Assembly (NCBI GenBank): GCA_026391675.1 | Contig: JAPLDQ010000019.1 | Coordinates: forward strand, 151,780-215,779 | Direction: 5' to 3' | DNA from: Bacteroidota bacterium | GTDB taxonomy: Bacteria > Bacteroidota > Bacteroidia > Bacteroidales > JACABE01 | Length of the DNA stretch: 64,000 bases | In this document: positions 8,182-17,649 of the stretch, piece after piece | How the letters are laid out: every line of letters starts with the position of its first letter | How positions within the stretch are numbered: position 1 is the stretch's first letter | Translations under genes and position numbers: made by a program | Notes under the pieces: generated by a model | The model's input: only the letters and a program-made list of their open reading frames with translations | Told to the model about the DNA's origin: nothing | Databases searched by the model: none

Positions 8182-9567
8182 TTAACAAATTCCTCTAATA
8201 TCATCCATAATCTTATGTGCCAGTTTATCGGCATTTTCCATCGTATTACTTTCTGAATAAATACGAATAATCGCTTCGGTATTCGATTTGCGTAAATGAA
8301 CCCATTCATTCGGAAAATCAATTTTTACACCATCAATGGTATTTATATGCTGTTCTTTATAGATTTCCTGTACTTTTTCAAGTATCAGATCTACATCCAT
8401 TTCAGGAGATAATTCGATCTTATTTTTCGAAATATAAAAATCAGGATAGGTATATCTTAATTCTGAACAAGTTTTACCGGACTTAGCAAGATGAGTCAAA
8501 AATAAAGCAATACCGACCAAAGCATCACGACCGTAATGCAATTCCGGATAAATAATACCTCCATTGCCTTCGCCACCAATAACAGCCTGGTTTTCTTTCA
8601 TCATTGCCACTACATTCACCTCTCCTACTGCTGAAGCATAATAATTACCACCCGCTTTTTCTGTTACAACCATTAAAGCTCTGGTAGAAGATAAATTGGA
8701 AACGGTATTCCCTCTTTTATTTTTTAATATATAGTCAGCCACAGCAACCAGGGTATATTCTTCGCCAAACATTTCGCCGTTTTCACAAACAATGGCAAGC
8801 CTGTCCACATCAGGGTCAACAACAAAACCCAAATCAGCACTTGATGTTACCACTGTTTTAGCAATTTCTGTCAGATTTTCGGGTAAGGGTTCCGGATTAT
8901 GCGGGAATATGCCATTGGGTTCACAGTATAATTCTATCACTTCTTTTACACCTAAAGCTTTCAGTAATTGCGGAATTGAAATTCCTCCTGTGGAATTTAC
9001 ACAATCCACAGCAACTTTAAATCCGGCATGTTTTATAGCATTTACATCAACCAATGGCAATTGCAAAATCATATCAATATGCTTCTGAATATAGCTATCG
9101 TCTTTTTCGTATTTGCCGATATTATCTATTTCAGCAAAGCGGTAATTGTCTGAAGCAGCATTTAGTAATACTTCTTCACCTTCGGCAGCATTAATGAATT
9201 CACCTTTGTTGTTCAGTAGTTTCAGTGCATTCCATTGTTTAGGATTATGACTTGCCGTGATGATGATACCTCCATCAGCATTTGAGTCGGTAACAGCCAC
9301 TTCAACAGTTGGTGTGGTTGATAATCCAATATCCAGCACATCTACACCCATACCTGTCAGCGTTCCGCAAACCGATTGATTCACCATTTCGCCTGATATG
9401 CGGGCATCACGACCAACAACAAACTTCAAGTGCTCTTTACCCAATGATTTTTTGATAAATGATGCAAACGCGGAAGTGAATTTTACCACATCCAATGGGG
9501 TTAATCCATCATTTGGCTTACCGCCGATAGTTCCTCTGATCCCTGAAATTGATTTTATTAAAGTCAT
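8182..9567 (-). CDS. glmM: Phosphoglucosamine mutase / phosphohexomutase
   Basis: 461 residues of the alpha-D-phosphohexomutase superfamily. It would convert glucosamine-6-phosphate to glucosamine-1-phosphate for UDP-GlcNAc synthesis, or act on mannose/glucose phosphates. Visible: N-terminal ISGIRGTIGG, catalytic phosphoserine loop ITASHNPKQWN, metal-binding DPDVDRLA, sugar-binding GEGNGG, and C-terminal phosphate loop RKSNTEAIIRIY. All four active-site loops are intact. Bacteroidota enzymes of this type are commonly annotated glmM, but substrate cannot be fixed from sequence alone. It sits downstream of sucC in the same direction, separated from it by a terminator. Confidence 0.88.
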   Translation of the reverse strand: MTLIKSISGIRGTIGGKPNDGLTPLDVVKFTSAFASFIKKSLGKEHLKFVVGRDARISGEMVNQSVCGTLTGMGVDVLDIGLSTTPTVEVAVTDSNADGGIIITASHNPKQWNALKLLNNKGEFINAAEGEEVLLNAASDNYRFAEIDNIGKYEKDDSYIQKHIDMILQLPLVDVNAIKHAGFKVAVDCVNSTGGISIPQLLKALGVKEVIELYCEPNGIFPHNPEPLPENLTEIAKTVVTSSADLGFVVDPDVDRLAIVCENGEMFGEEYTLVAVADYILKNKRGNTVSNLSSTRALMVVTEKAGGNYYASAVGEVNVVAMMKENQAVIGGEGNGGIIYPELHYGRDALVGIALFLTHLAKSGKTCSELRYTYPDFYISKNKIELSPEMDVDLILEKVQEIYKEQHINTIDGVKIDFPNEWVHLRKSNTEAIIRIYSESNTMENADKLAHKIMDDIRGIC

Positions 9568-9585
9568 ATGCTGATAAATTTATTT

Positions 9586-9624
9586 ATATAAAAAACAAGC
9601 TGCTTAATATCCTTAAACAGCTTG
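9586..9624 (-). terminator. Rho-independent terminator of sucC
   Basis: On the minus strand CAAGCTG and CAGCTTG form a stem with an AT-rich loop, followed by a T run (A run at 9590-9595 on the plus strand). It lies between sucC and the mutase gene. Confidence 0.75.
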
Positions 9625-9659
9625 CAAATTTCGTAAAGAAAACTCAGATTGAGAAACTT

Positions 9660-10850
9660 TTATTTTAAAACTTCGGTTACCAATTTTGCGGCATCGCTTA
9701 AGGAAATAGCCGAAAAAACTTTCAGGCCTGAACCATCAATAATTGCTTTACCTTCAATAGCATTGGTACCCTGTAACCTTACAATAATAGGTATATCGAT
9801 TTCTCCGATATTATTATAGGCATCCACAACACCTTGTGCAACGCGGTCGCAGCGAACAATACCCCCAAAAATATTCAATAAAATAGCTTTTACATTCGGA
9901 TCTTTCATAATGATTCTAAAGCCTTCTTCTACCCTTTTTGAATTGGCTGAACCGCCAACATCAAGAAAATTAGCAGGTTCACCACCTGAAAGCTTGATGA
10001 TATCCATGGTAGCCATGGCCAATCCTGCTCCATTAACCATACAGCCGACATTTCCGTCCAATTTCACATAGTTTAACGAGAATTGACTGGCTTCAACTTC
10101 AATAGCATCTTCTTCAGCAAAATCTCTCATTTCAACAATATCAGGATGACGGAAGAGTGCATTGCTGTCAATAACAACTTTTGCATCAGCTGCAAATATC
10201 TTATCATCAGAGGTTTTAACAACCGGATTAATTTCAAACAATGATGCATCAGAACCCACATAAGCCTGATAAATTGACTTGGCAAAAGCAATCATTTCCT
10301 TGTTGGCATTACCGCTTAAACCCAGGTTAAAAGCTATTTTACGTGCCTGAAAATCCTGTAAACCAACTTTTGGATCAATTTCTTCAATAAAAATATCCTG
10401 AGGTGTTTCTTCAGCAACTTTTTCGATATCCATACCACCGCGTGGAGAATACATCATCATAAACCTGCCTGTCATTCTGTTTAACAGCACACTCATATAT
10501 AACTCCCTGATTTCAGTAGCGCCGGGATAATAAATATCCTGTTGTACCAATACCTTGTTAACTTTTTTACCTTCGGCTGAAGTCTGAGGTGTAACCAACT
10601 GCATTCCAATCATTGCATGCGTTATATTACGAACATCGTCCAGGGTTTTTGCAAGCTTTACGCCACCACCTTTTCCTCTGCCACCGGCATGAACCTGCGC
10701 TTTGATAACCAGAAAACCCTGACCAATTTTCTCGTAAAGTGTCTTTGCTGCCAGTATAGCTTCTTCTGCATTAAATGCAACAATGCCTTCAGGTACCTGA
10801 ACACCATATTTTTTAAGTATTTGTTTGCCTTGATATTCGTGTAAATTCAT
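9660..10850 (-). CDS. sucC: Succinyl-CoA synthetase (ADP-forming) beta subunit
   Basis: 396 residues, standard for SucC. With SucD it makes succinate plus ATP from succinyl-CoA in the TCA cycle, in the cytoplasm. The N-terminal MNLHEYQGKQILKKYG and AQVHAGGRGKGGGVKLAKT form the ATP-grasp nucleotide site. The C-terminal flavodoxin-like part carries NGAGLAMATMD, NFLDVGG and NIFGGIVRCDRVAQG. sucD is not adjacent: the upstream neighbour is a divergent ABC ATPase. The gene has its own promoter and terminator, so it is probably monocistronic. Confidence 0.97.
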   Translation of the reverse strand: MNLHEYQGKQILKKYGVQVPEGIVAFNAEEAILAAKTLYEKIGQGFLVIKAQVHAGGRGKGGGVKLAKTLDDVRNITHAMIGMQLVTPQTSAEGKKVNKVLVQQDIYYPGATEIRELYMSVLLNRMTGRFMMMYSPRGGMDIEKVAEETPQDIFIEEIDPKVGLQDFQARKIAFNLGLSGNANKEMIAFAKSIYQAYVGSDASLFEINPVVKTSDDKIFAADAKVVIDSNALFRHPDIVEMRDFAEEDAIEVEASQFSLNYVKLDGNVGCMVNGAGLAMATMDIIKLSGGEPANFLDVGGSANSKRVEEGFRIIMKDPNVKAILLNIFGGIVRCDRVAQGVVDAYNNIGEIDIPIIVRLQGTNAIEGKAIIDGSGLKVFSAISLSDAAKLVTEVLK

Positions 10851-10874
10851 TTTCTAAAATTTTATTTGATGTTT

Positions 10875-10908
10875 CAAAAATAAGAATAAATAGCTTTGGT
10901 TTTTCAAA
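10875..10908 (-). promoter_or_regulatory. Housekeeping promoter of sucC
   Basis: On the minus strand TTTG (10905-10908) precedes TATTTTTG (10875-10882) with a 22-bp spacer, slightly long. The leader to the sucC ATG is 24 nt. Confidence 0.5.
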
Positions 10909-10985
10909 GCATAACTTTTTTTTACACATTTTGTTCATTTTTGAATCAGAAATAATTTTTATAGCTGATGAATTAAGAATTTACT

Positions 10986-10993
10986 TATTTTTG
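10986..10993 (+). promoter_or_regulatory. -7 box (TATTTTTG) of the ABC ATPase gene
   Basis: A perfect TAnnTTTG 16 bp before the ATG at 11010. The -33 element is not clear. Confidence 0.5.
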
Positions 10994-11009
10994 TAAAAAA
11001 CAAATACAA

Positions 11010-11663
11010 ATGATTAAAGCAACTGGTATTCACAAGGCTTACGGTTCATTACAGGTACTTAAAGGTATTGATTTGGAAATTAAAAAAGGTGAAATTGTTT
11101 CTATCGTTGGAGCATCAGGTGCAGGAAAAACAACCTTATTGCATATAATTGGTACGTTAGACCGTGCTGATAAAGGCAGTATCACAATAAACAATGAAAT
11201 AATCAGCCAACTGAACGACAGAAAATTATCAGAATTCAGGAATAAACATATTGGATTCGTTTTTCAGTTTCATCATCTTTTACCTGAATTTACAGCACTT
11301 GAAAACATTTGTATTCCTGCCTTTATTGCAAAAATGAAAAAGAAGGAAGCAGGTGAAAAAGCATTTGAAATTCTTGATTATTTGGGATTACGGGATAGGG
11401 CTCATCATAAACCATCAGAACTATCAGGCGGAGAGCAGCAGCGTGTGGCTGTAGCAAGGGCATTAATAATGCAACCCAATGTTATATTAGCCGATGAACC
11501 TTCGGGGAATTTAGATTCAGCCAATGCCAAAGAATTACATAATTTATTTTTCAGTCTGAGGGATAAATTTAATCAGACTTTTGTAATCGTAACCCATAAC
11601 GAAGAACTGGCAACTATGGCTGACAGAAGACTTATGATGAAAGATGGAAATATTCTGAAATAA
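11010..11663 (+). CDS. lolD: ABC transporter ATP-binding protein, LolD/MacB-type
   Basis: 217 residues, one ABC ATPase domain. Walker [11 protein letters not shown]-loop [12 protein letters not shown], signature LSGGEQQR, Walker [13 protein letters not shown] and the H-loop VTHNEE are all present. The QFHHLLPEF and SGNLD details are typical of the LolD/MacB/FtsE group that powers lipoprotein release or membrane-protein efflux. No permease is adjacent, which is common for LolD in Bacteroidota. It could serve another MacB-like permease, so the symbol is tentative. It converges with the beta-barrel gene, with only 4 bp between stops. Confidence 0.82.
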   Translation: MIKATGIHKAYGSLQVLKGIDLEIKKGEIVSIVGASGAGKTTLLHIIGTLDRADKGSITINNEIISQLNDRKLSEFRNKHIGFVFQFHHLLPEFTALENICIPAFIAKMKKKEAGEKAFEILDYLGLRDRAHHKPSELSGGEQQRVAVARALIMQPNVILADEPSGNLDSANAKELHNLFFSLRDKFNQTFVIVTHNEELATMADRRLMMKDGNILK

Positions 11664-11667
11664 ATTT

Positions 11668-13359
11668 CTAGAAAGCATAAGTAAATCCACCCATCAGGCT
11701 AAAGCGCTGGTTTGGATAATTGTACCAGTCCTGATAACGGACAGCACCCAGATTATTTAATTTAATGAATGCTGAAAGTATTTTTGAATAGCGGTACTCT
11801 ACGCCAAGATTAACATCAAATGCTTTGGTAGCATCTTTAACTTTTATTTGTCCGGCTTCAATAGTTTTGGGCGATAATCTTGAAATCATAAAAACATCTG
11901 CATTGCAAATAATCTTATTGCTGATATTATAGTGTAAGCTCAAAGTAGCTTCAAAACTGGGTTTCTGCCAGGCTTTAAGTTCCCTGGTTGTAGTATATTT
12001 ATAAAAATTTGCAGTAATTGCAATATTAAATTTTTCATCATATTTGTACAATAAACCGGCACTTAATTCAAACAAATTTACTTTATCATAAACAAGGGTA
12101 AATTTGTTGTGTGTAATATTATTGGTATCATTAACATAGAAGGGTTCATTATCAATTGTGGCATCAGAAATGCCGGCATTAAAGTCAATTGATTTGGTTA
12201 AACTTGTATTAATACCTCCGAAAATCCTGAATTTCTCATCGGTTAATGCTAAGGGTACATTTGTTTTTATGAAAGGATTCTCGTCAGATATTGATTTAAA
12301 TGTGTTTTGATGAACTCCACCACTAATACCTGCGTATACATTTAGTACTTTTGGAACAACAATCATACTGGCTTCCAGATCAGGAGAGAGGTAGAGCTCG
12401 GTTGTACCTCCGGAAGCTGAAGCTATAGTAGCATCAAACCCAACTAAAAAATTAAAAGCATTAAATTCGGTGGTAATATAAGGGTTTAGTTTCAATAAAG
12501 TACTGTTAACAGTAGGAATAAGACTACCACCATTGTTATTATAATCCAGCTGTGTTTTTATACCAATCAATTGTTTATCGGTAAAATCAAACAAATGCAA
12601 TTCCTTATCCAGATTTACACCTAATTTTATATTGTTTTCGTGACGGCTGTAATTATCTGATAAATTATAAAAGCCCAGGGTAAACTGATGGTTTAGTTTT
12701 GTAGAATCTGTATAATTACTGCTATAGCTGGAATTAAATCCAAACAATGCATAATATTGTTTGGTATCTTCAGAAAAGCCGGGGAAATCAGCAGGTTTAT
12801 AACCATAATAATGAACGATATTGTGATTAAAGAAAACTTCGCCATCCAGTGCTGCTTTTTTCAGATAATATTTCCCGTTTATATTGATTTCATTATCTGC
12901 AAATCCGCTATTTCCATAACCAGTAATTTTGCCAGAAGATGATAAATGTTTTGCATGAATGCCATAAGCATATGACTTTGATCTTACTGAATTGGAGAAG
13001 AATTCAAAATATGGAGTGGTATACGTACCAAGTCCGACTTTTACAAGGTTCTTATAAAGCTTTGTAATAGGTTCTCCGACAATTTTGGCAGCTTTAATAG
13101 GTTCAATCTGAAAACTGGTAGGAATCTTAACACTTTGAATACTATAGCTTAACTGCGGTTTTTCAAAAACAGTATCCTTAATTACAGGACTGAAATTTAT
13201 CTTGAAAGCATCTGAAATTGTTGGCTCATAAGCTGCCACAACAGTTACTTCGTTTCTATTATCATCCAGCTGACAAAAAACATTAAAAGAAATAAATACT
13301 AATGGAATCATTAATACCATTCTGCTTAAATGCATTTTATTAAAATATTTTTTTGACAT
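11668..13359 (-). CDS. Outer-membrane beta-barrel protein, partner of TPR protein
   Basis: From ATG 13359 it has 563 residues with a signal peptide ending near NVFCQ. The rest is an amphipathic beta-strand-rich protein with alternating polar/aromatic strands and a C-terminal FSLMGGFTYAF strand typical of outer-membrane barrels. No TonB plug is recognisable. The start at 13386 would prepend nine residues to the signal peptide and is less likely. The upstream gene encodes a large TPR protein 42 bp away, and the two are probably one operon. I infer an outer-membrane channel or scaffold working with the periplasmic TPR protein; function unknown. Confidence 0.75.
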   Translation of the reverse strand: MSKKYFNKMHLSRMVLMIPLVFISFNVFCQLDDNRNEVTVVAAYEPTISDAFKINFSPVIKDTVFEKPQLSYSIQSVKIPTSFQIEPIKAAKIVGEPITKLYKNLVKVGLGTYTTPYFEFFSNSVRSKSYAYGIHAKHLSSSGKITGYGNSGFADNEININGKYYLKKAALDGEVFFNHNIVHYYGYKPADFPGFSEDTKQYYALFGFNSSYSSNYTDSTKLNHQFTLGFYNLSDNYSRHENNIKLGVNLDKELHLFDFTDKQLIGIKTQLDYNNNGGSLIPTVNSTLLKLNPYITTEFNAFNFLVGFDATIASASGGTTELYLSPDLEASMIVVPKVLNVYAGISGGVHQNTFKSISDENPFIKTNVPLALTDEKFRIFGGINTSLTKSIDFNAGISDATIDNEPFYVNDTNNITHNKFTLVYDKVNLFELSAGLLYKYDEKFNIAITANFYKYTTTRELKAWQKPSFEATLSLHYNISNKIICNADVFMISRLSPKTIEAGQIKVKDATKAFDVNLGVEYRYSKILSAFIKLNNLGAVRYQDWYNYPNQRFSLMGGFTYAF

Positions 13360-13401
13360 TGTATTGGGATTTATTTGTATAAACAATTAGTATTTAAATA
13401 A

Positions 13402-16400
13402 TTAAAATGATTCTTTATTGATTTTGGCTCCACCTCCATCAGTATTTTTATTCAGATTTATCTTGATTTCATTTTCCTTTGCCTTGTTTTCCTCTTCTTT
13501 TTTCTTGGCATCTTCAGCTTGTTTTTCGAGGAGTATTATGGCATCGAATTTATCTTTGGCAACTTTCACTAAATCGGCACCTTCGTATTTATCAATAATA
13601 CTTTGTAAGGTAGCTTTTGCCTGAGGATAATTTTTTTGCTGAACATATATATCCGACCAAAGTATTAAGGTTTTTGCAAGCCAGAATTCGCTTGAAGGAG
13701 CTGCGCTGATATATTCATAAATTATACTTTCAGATTTAATAAGGTTTCCCTGTTTAAATTGTATCAGGGCAAGATGATAGCGTGCTTCAGCATTGATTTC
13801 ACCATTTTTCGATTTAGTTAACAAGGCAAATTCTGATTGCGCCAATGCAATGCTGTCATTTGCAAATGCTGATTTTGCAATGCATGAATGTGCTTCATCA
13901 ACATATTCATTAGAAATTTTAGGCGTATTCAGTAATTTATTGGATGAAACAATAGCAATATCATATTTATTGATTAAGAAGCTGGATCGCATCACACCAA
14001 TTCTTGCAGTTAATATATTATTGTTGAATTCAGCAGTAGTATCCAGGCGTTGATAATAAGCTAAAGACTTATCATATTTTTTAAGTTTATAGGCAATTTC
14101 GGCAGCATTCAGTAATGCTTTCTCCGTAAATTTAGAGGTTGGAATATTCAGCAGGTATTCATAGCCACCCAATGCATCAGTAATATTCCCTGACTTATAA
14201 TCGCATTCGGCTTTATAGAATTTTGCCGGAGCAATAAATGCGCCTGAAGGGAATTTCTGCATATAATTTGCAAAACCTGAAGTTGCTTTCTGGCAATCGC
14301 CTTCCATATATCGGTTTTCGACAGCAATATAAGTAATAGAATCCTGCTCTTCGATACTGATATTGGCTGTTGGATAGGATTTAACACGTTCCAGAAATTC
14401 GTCAACCTTATCCATTTCAACATAAATATTACGCATGGTAATTAATGCTTCCTTGGCAGAAGCTGTTGCAGGATATTTCTTAATCACATTATCCAGTGTC
14501 TTGATGGCCAATTCATTATGATGCATATTATAATGAATCAGACCAATTTTGAGCAATGCATCCTTTGCATAAGAACTGTTAGGATAATTGTCGACAATCA
14601 GCTGAAAGTTCTGCAGGGCTTTTTCGTTATTTTCAGTAATCAGATAGGTACGGGCCAGTTCGTAAATTGAAGCAGCCAGATAGGTAGACTTTTTATAATT
14701 AGTCACCAGCAAAACCAGTGTATTGATTTTATTCTCAAACTTACCCTGTGCACCCAGCGATAATGATTTCTGGTACAAAGCATAATCACCATCAGTTTGT
14801 TTAAGTGCAATGGCTTTATCATAATTTTCTATGGCATTGGCATAATCTTTAGAGATAAAATAGCAGTCGCCGGTTCTCAGTAATGCATCGTCTTTAATAC
14901 TTACACTTTCGGCTTTGGCATTCAAATTAAATTTCTTGAAATAAGCTAATGCATCAGTATAATTTTTCTGCTGAAAATAAATATAGGCAATATTATAATT
15001 CGAGGTATTATATTCAGGTAAACTGTAAGCACCTGAAGAAACCTGAAACTTTTTATAGGATTTTAAGGCATTTTCATCATCCTTTAATTTATAAAATGCC
15101 TCCCCTATCCAGTTATAGCTCAATGCAACCAATACATCGTTATAATCATTCTCAATGGCTTTATTGAATAAGAGCTGTGATTCTTTTAATTTACCTTCGT
15201 TAAACAACTCAACGGCACGGTTAAAACTGATACGCTGATAAGCTTCAAGTAAACGCGCATCTTTCTTGTTTATCTTTTCAATGGATTTTAACGCATCTTT
15301 ATAATTTTTTGTCGATATATAAATGTTTACAAGATAGCCATTGGCTTCATCAATACGGCTTGATTTCGGATAATCAGCTATGTATTTATTAAATGATTCG
15401 ATGGCATCATTATAAGGATTAATGGATAATTCATAGCTTAGTTTGGCAAACTGAAACAGTGCATCTTCAGACATCTGTTTATCAAAACCTAATTTATAAA
15501 CAGCTGCGAATGCATTTCTTGCAAATTTCTTCTGAGAAGTCCTGATATAGCAATCGGCCAGGTGATATTGTGCATTTTGCGTAAGCGTATCATCTTCTGT
15601 AATCATTTTATTAAATTCAACTATAGCGGTATCGCAGAATCCGGCTTTATAATAAGCAAAGGCAAGCTGATAATTATCGCTGCGTTCGATATGCAAAGTT
15701 GTTTTTTCCTGATATAAACGCAAATATGGAATTGCTTCTTTAAAACGATTGGTTCTGTAATATGATTCACCAATTAAACGGGAAATCTCAGGTGCTCTTT
15801 TGGGTGTGGACGATTTCAGCAATTCAGGAGCAACCTTAAGCAATTCATCATATTTGTCCTGTAAATAGTATAATTGTGTTATATAATAAGGAACAACTGA
15901 TCCGAAATTCTCATCGGTGGTCAGTTTTTCAAAATGCTGTAATGCGGTTTGATAATTCTTTTCGGTATACAATATATGCGCATAATAATAAGTAGCAGGT
16001 GCCGAATATTGTGATTTCTCTTTCTTTACTTCGATAAAGGCTTTTTTAGCAGCTTCATAATCTTTGTTGATAAAACAGGAATAGCCTTTTTTAAAATAAT
16101 ATTCGTTCAACTGATTTGGCGTTAAATCATTGATATCAACCATTTCAAATGACTCAACCGCATCTTTGTATTTGGATATGGCATACTGATAACTGCCTAA
16201 ACGAAACCAGGCAATGTTAAGCTTTGAATTTTCGGGATATTCTTCAATGAAACTGTAAAGCTCATACTCAGCATCATTATTGTACAATTCAACGGCACAA
16301 ATGGCAGCATAAAACATGGCATCAGCAGAAATAACTGATTTTTCATCATCAATCTGAGTTATAACCTCATTAAATTTCTGACGGGCTGCTCCGTATTTTT

Positions 16401-16527
16401 CTTTTTCGAAAAGCTCGACAGCGTCGCGATAATTTGCTTCGGGTTGCCGGTAAATTGCTGTTTTCTGAGCTTGTAAAAATGGGGAAAGAAAAACTAAAAC
16501 AGTAATGAATGATAGTATCTTACGCAT
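13402..16527 (-). CDS. Large periplasmic tetratricopeptide-repeat protein
   Basis: 1041 residues: signal peptide (1-20, LSPFLQAQ), then TPR/TPR-like (Tol-Pal YbgF-type) helical repeats along almost its whole length, many with the A..Y/F..A...Y..A pattern (for example YYKAGFCDTAIVEFNKMI and DALFQFAKLSYEL). The C-terminus is a low-complexity charged segment rich in Lys, Glu and Asn (about residues 1000-1041). Such proteins are protein-interaction scaffolds. The beta-barrel encoded 42 bp downstream is the natural partner. An envelope-assembly role is inference only. Its frame is intact despite high repetitiveness. Confidence 0.85.
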   Translation of the reverse strand: MRKILSFITVLVFLSPFLQAQKTAIYRQPEANYRDAVELFEKEKYGAARQKFNEVITQIDDEKSVISADAMFYAAICAVELYNNDAEYELYSFIEEYPENSKLNIAWFRLGSYQYAISKYKDAVESFEMVDINDLTPNQLNEYYFKKGYSCFINKDYEAAKKAFIEVKKEKSQYSAPATYYYAHILYTEKNYQTALQHFEKLTTDENFGSVVPYYITQLYYLQDKYDELLKVAPELLKSSTPKRAPEISRLIGESYYRTNRFKEAIPYLRLYQEKTTLHIERSDNYQLAFAYYKAGFCDTAIVEFNKMITEDDTLTQNAQYHLADCYIRTSQKKFARNAFAAVYKLGFDKQMSEDALFQFAKLSYELSINPYNDAIESFNKYIADYPKSSRIDEANGYLVNIYISTKNYKDALKSIEKINKKDARLLEAYQRISFNRAVELFNEGKLKESQLLFNKAIENDYNDVLVALSYNWIGEAFYKLKDDENALKSYKKFQVSSGAYSLPEYNTSNYNIAYIYFQQKNYTDALAYFKKFNLNAKAESVSIKDDALLRTGDCYFISKDYANAIENYDKAIALKQTDGDYALYQKSLSLGAQGKFENKINTLVLLVTNYKKSTYLAASIYELARTYLITENNEKALQNFQLIVDNYPNSSYAKDALLKIGLIHYNMHHNELAIKTLDNVIKKYPATASAKEALITMRNIYVEMDKVDEFLERVKSYPTANISIEEQDSITYIAVENRYMEGDCQKATSGFANYMQKFPSGAFIAPAKFYKAECDYKSGNITDALGGYEYLLNIPTSKFTEKALLNAAEIAYKLKKYDKSLAYYQRLDTTAEFNNNILTARIGVMRSSFLINKYDIAIVSSNKLLNTPKISNEYVDEAHSCIAKSAFANDSIALAQSEFALLTKSKNGEINAEARYHLALIQFKQGNLIKSESIIYEYISAAPSSEFWLAKTLILWSDIYVQQKNYPQAKATLQSIIDKYEGADLVKVAKDKFDAIILLEKQAEDAKKKEEENKAKENEIKINLNKNTDGGGAKINKESF

Positions 16528-17066
16528 GGTTTTAATTATTGATATTTGGATATAAAATTACGCTTTAAAGCATTATTTATTTTTAGCCAAAAATTTAATT
16601 ATTAACAATGCTTGTTTAACAACTTTAGGAATTCAGGCTATAGGTAATTAGGCTGTAGGAAGGGTATTAAATTAGGTTATTTGGTTATTAAGTTATTAAG
16701 TTATTTGCGGAAGTGTAATTTGCTTGTCATTCTGAGTTTTTAGATTTAGAAAAATGCCTGAAGGTACGCTGACAAATTTATATAATCATTGCTTTCTTAA
16801 TCTCTGCGGCACAGTTCGACAAGCTAACTGCATCGCTTAGCACCTTCTTTGCTAATCTCTGCGGTTAAAAAAAAATTACCGCGGAGAACAGCTGAGTTTT
16901 TACGCGGAGAATCGCAAAGATAAAAGTATCATATAGTTTAAATTTTAATGTTATGCTTTTTATATAAACTAAAATATAAACAATAACTTATCATTTATAG
17001 CGATAGCGAAGAATCTCAATAAGATAAAGAAAATAAAACAAATGAGTTGAATTGAAGTGTACATTT
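16528..17066. repeat. 539-bp gene-free region made of dispersed repeat fragments
   Basis: After about 90 bp of likely promoter for the TPR gene, this gap holds only short repeats. It contains TTATTAAGTTATTAAGTTATT (16684-16704, 21 bp, inverted AATAACTT family), TGTCATTCTGAG (16726-16737), two copies of TAATCTCTGCGG (around 16798 and 16854) with inverted partners CCGCGGAGAA and CGCGGAGAAT (16878-16916), and GCGATAGCGAAGAATCTCAAT (17000-17020, 21 bp). The last is related to the inverted repeat at 7974. No ORF with gene-like features is visible. Confidence 0.65.
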
Positions 17067-17579
17067 TTAATCAGCTATGACCGGAGTCGATTTTTCTATT
17101 TCCATAATTTCTAAATCACGGATATCTGAACCATCAATAACAAAACGGATAAGGGTTATAACTTTATGAAATCCGTATTTACCGGCGGCACCCGGATTGA
17201 TGTGGAGCAATTTGTACTTTTTATCATACATTACTTTTAAAATATGCGAATGACCCGTGATAAACAAATCAGGAGGATGCTGAATAATGGCTTGTCTGGC
17301 CAGAGGCATATATTTACCCGGATAGCCGCCAATGTGAGTAATGATAACCCTGACTTTTTCGCAAATAAAATAGGCTGTTTCAGGATATGTTTTGCGGAGT
17401 ATATGTCCGTCAATATTTCCATAAACAGCAACAAAGGGCTTAAAAGCACTTAATTCTTCAGCAACATCAACACTTCCTATATCTCCGGCATGCCATATCT
17501 GCTCACAATCCTTAAAAAAATCGTACAGCCTTGGATGAACATAGCCATGAGTATCAGAGATTAAGCCTATCCGGGTCAT
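17067..17579 (-). CDS. YfcE/MJ0936-type metallophosphoesterase
   Basis: From ATG 17579 the protein has 170 residues, the normal size of this single-domain phosphodiesterase family. Motifs in order: metal-binding LISDTHG at the N-terminus, AGDIGS, YGNIDGH, and the C-terminal GHSH, followed by INPGAAGKYG. All Asp/His/Asn ligands for a di-metal centre are present. The frame stays open to 17732, but the extra 51 residues have no family counterpart and would run through the divergent promoter. Substrate is unknown; family members hydrolyse phosphodiesters. Divergent from the EamA transporter gene. Confidence 0.88.
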   Translation of the reverse strand: MTRIGLISDTHGYVHPRLYDFFKDCEQIWHAGDIGSVDVAEELSAFKPFVAVYGNIDGHILRKTYPETAYFICEKVRVIITHIGGYPGKYMPLARQAIIQHPPDLFITGHSHILKVMYDKKYKLLHINPGAAGKYGFHKVITLIRFVIDGSDIRDLEIMEIEKSTPVIAD

Positions 17580-17596
17580 TATTAAAAGTTTTTCAG

Positions 17597-17604
17597 TACA
17601 TTTG
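17597..17604 (+). promoter_or_regulatory. -7 box (TACATTTG) of the EamA transporter gene
   Basis: A TAnnTTTG match in the divergent intergenic region. It argues against the TTG at 17602 as the start of the transporter, because that codon overlaps the box. Confidence 0.5.
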
Positions 17605-17649
17605 CAGCCGTCAAAATTATCATTTATTATTTTATTAATTAAAATTTGT

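Noticed and set aside
7966-8256. 96-codon ORF on the plus strand
   Set aside because: It is a translation of the inverted repeat and the CTTCGACTCCGCTCAG repeat and runs into the mutase gene on the other strand.
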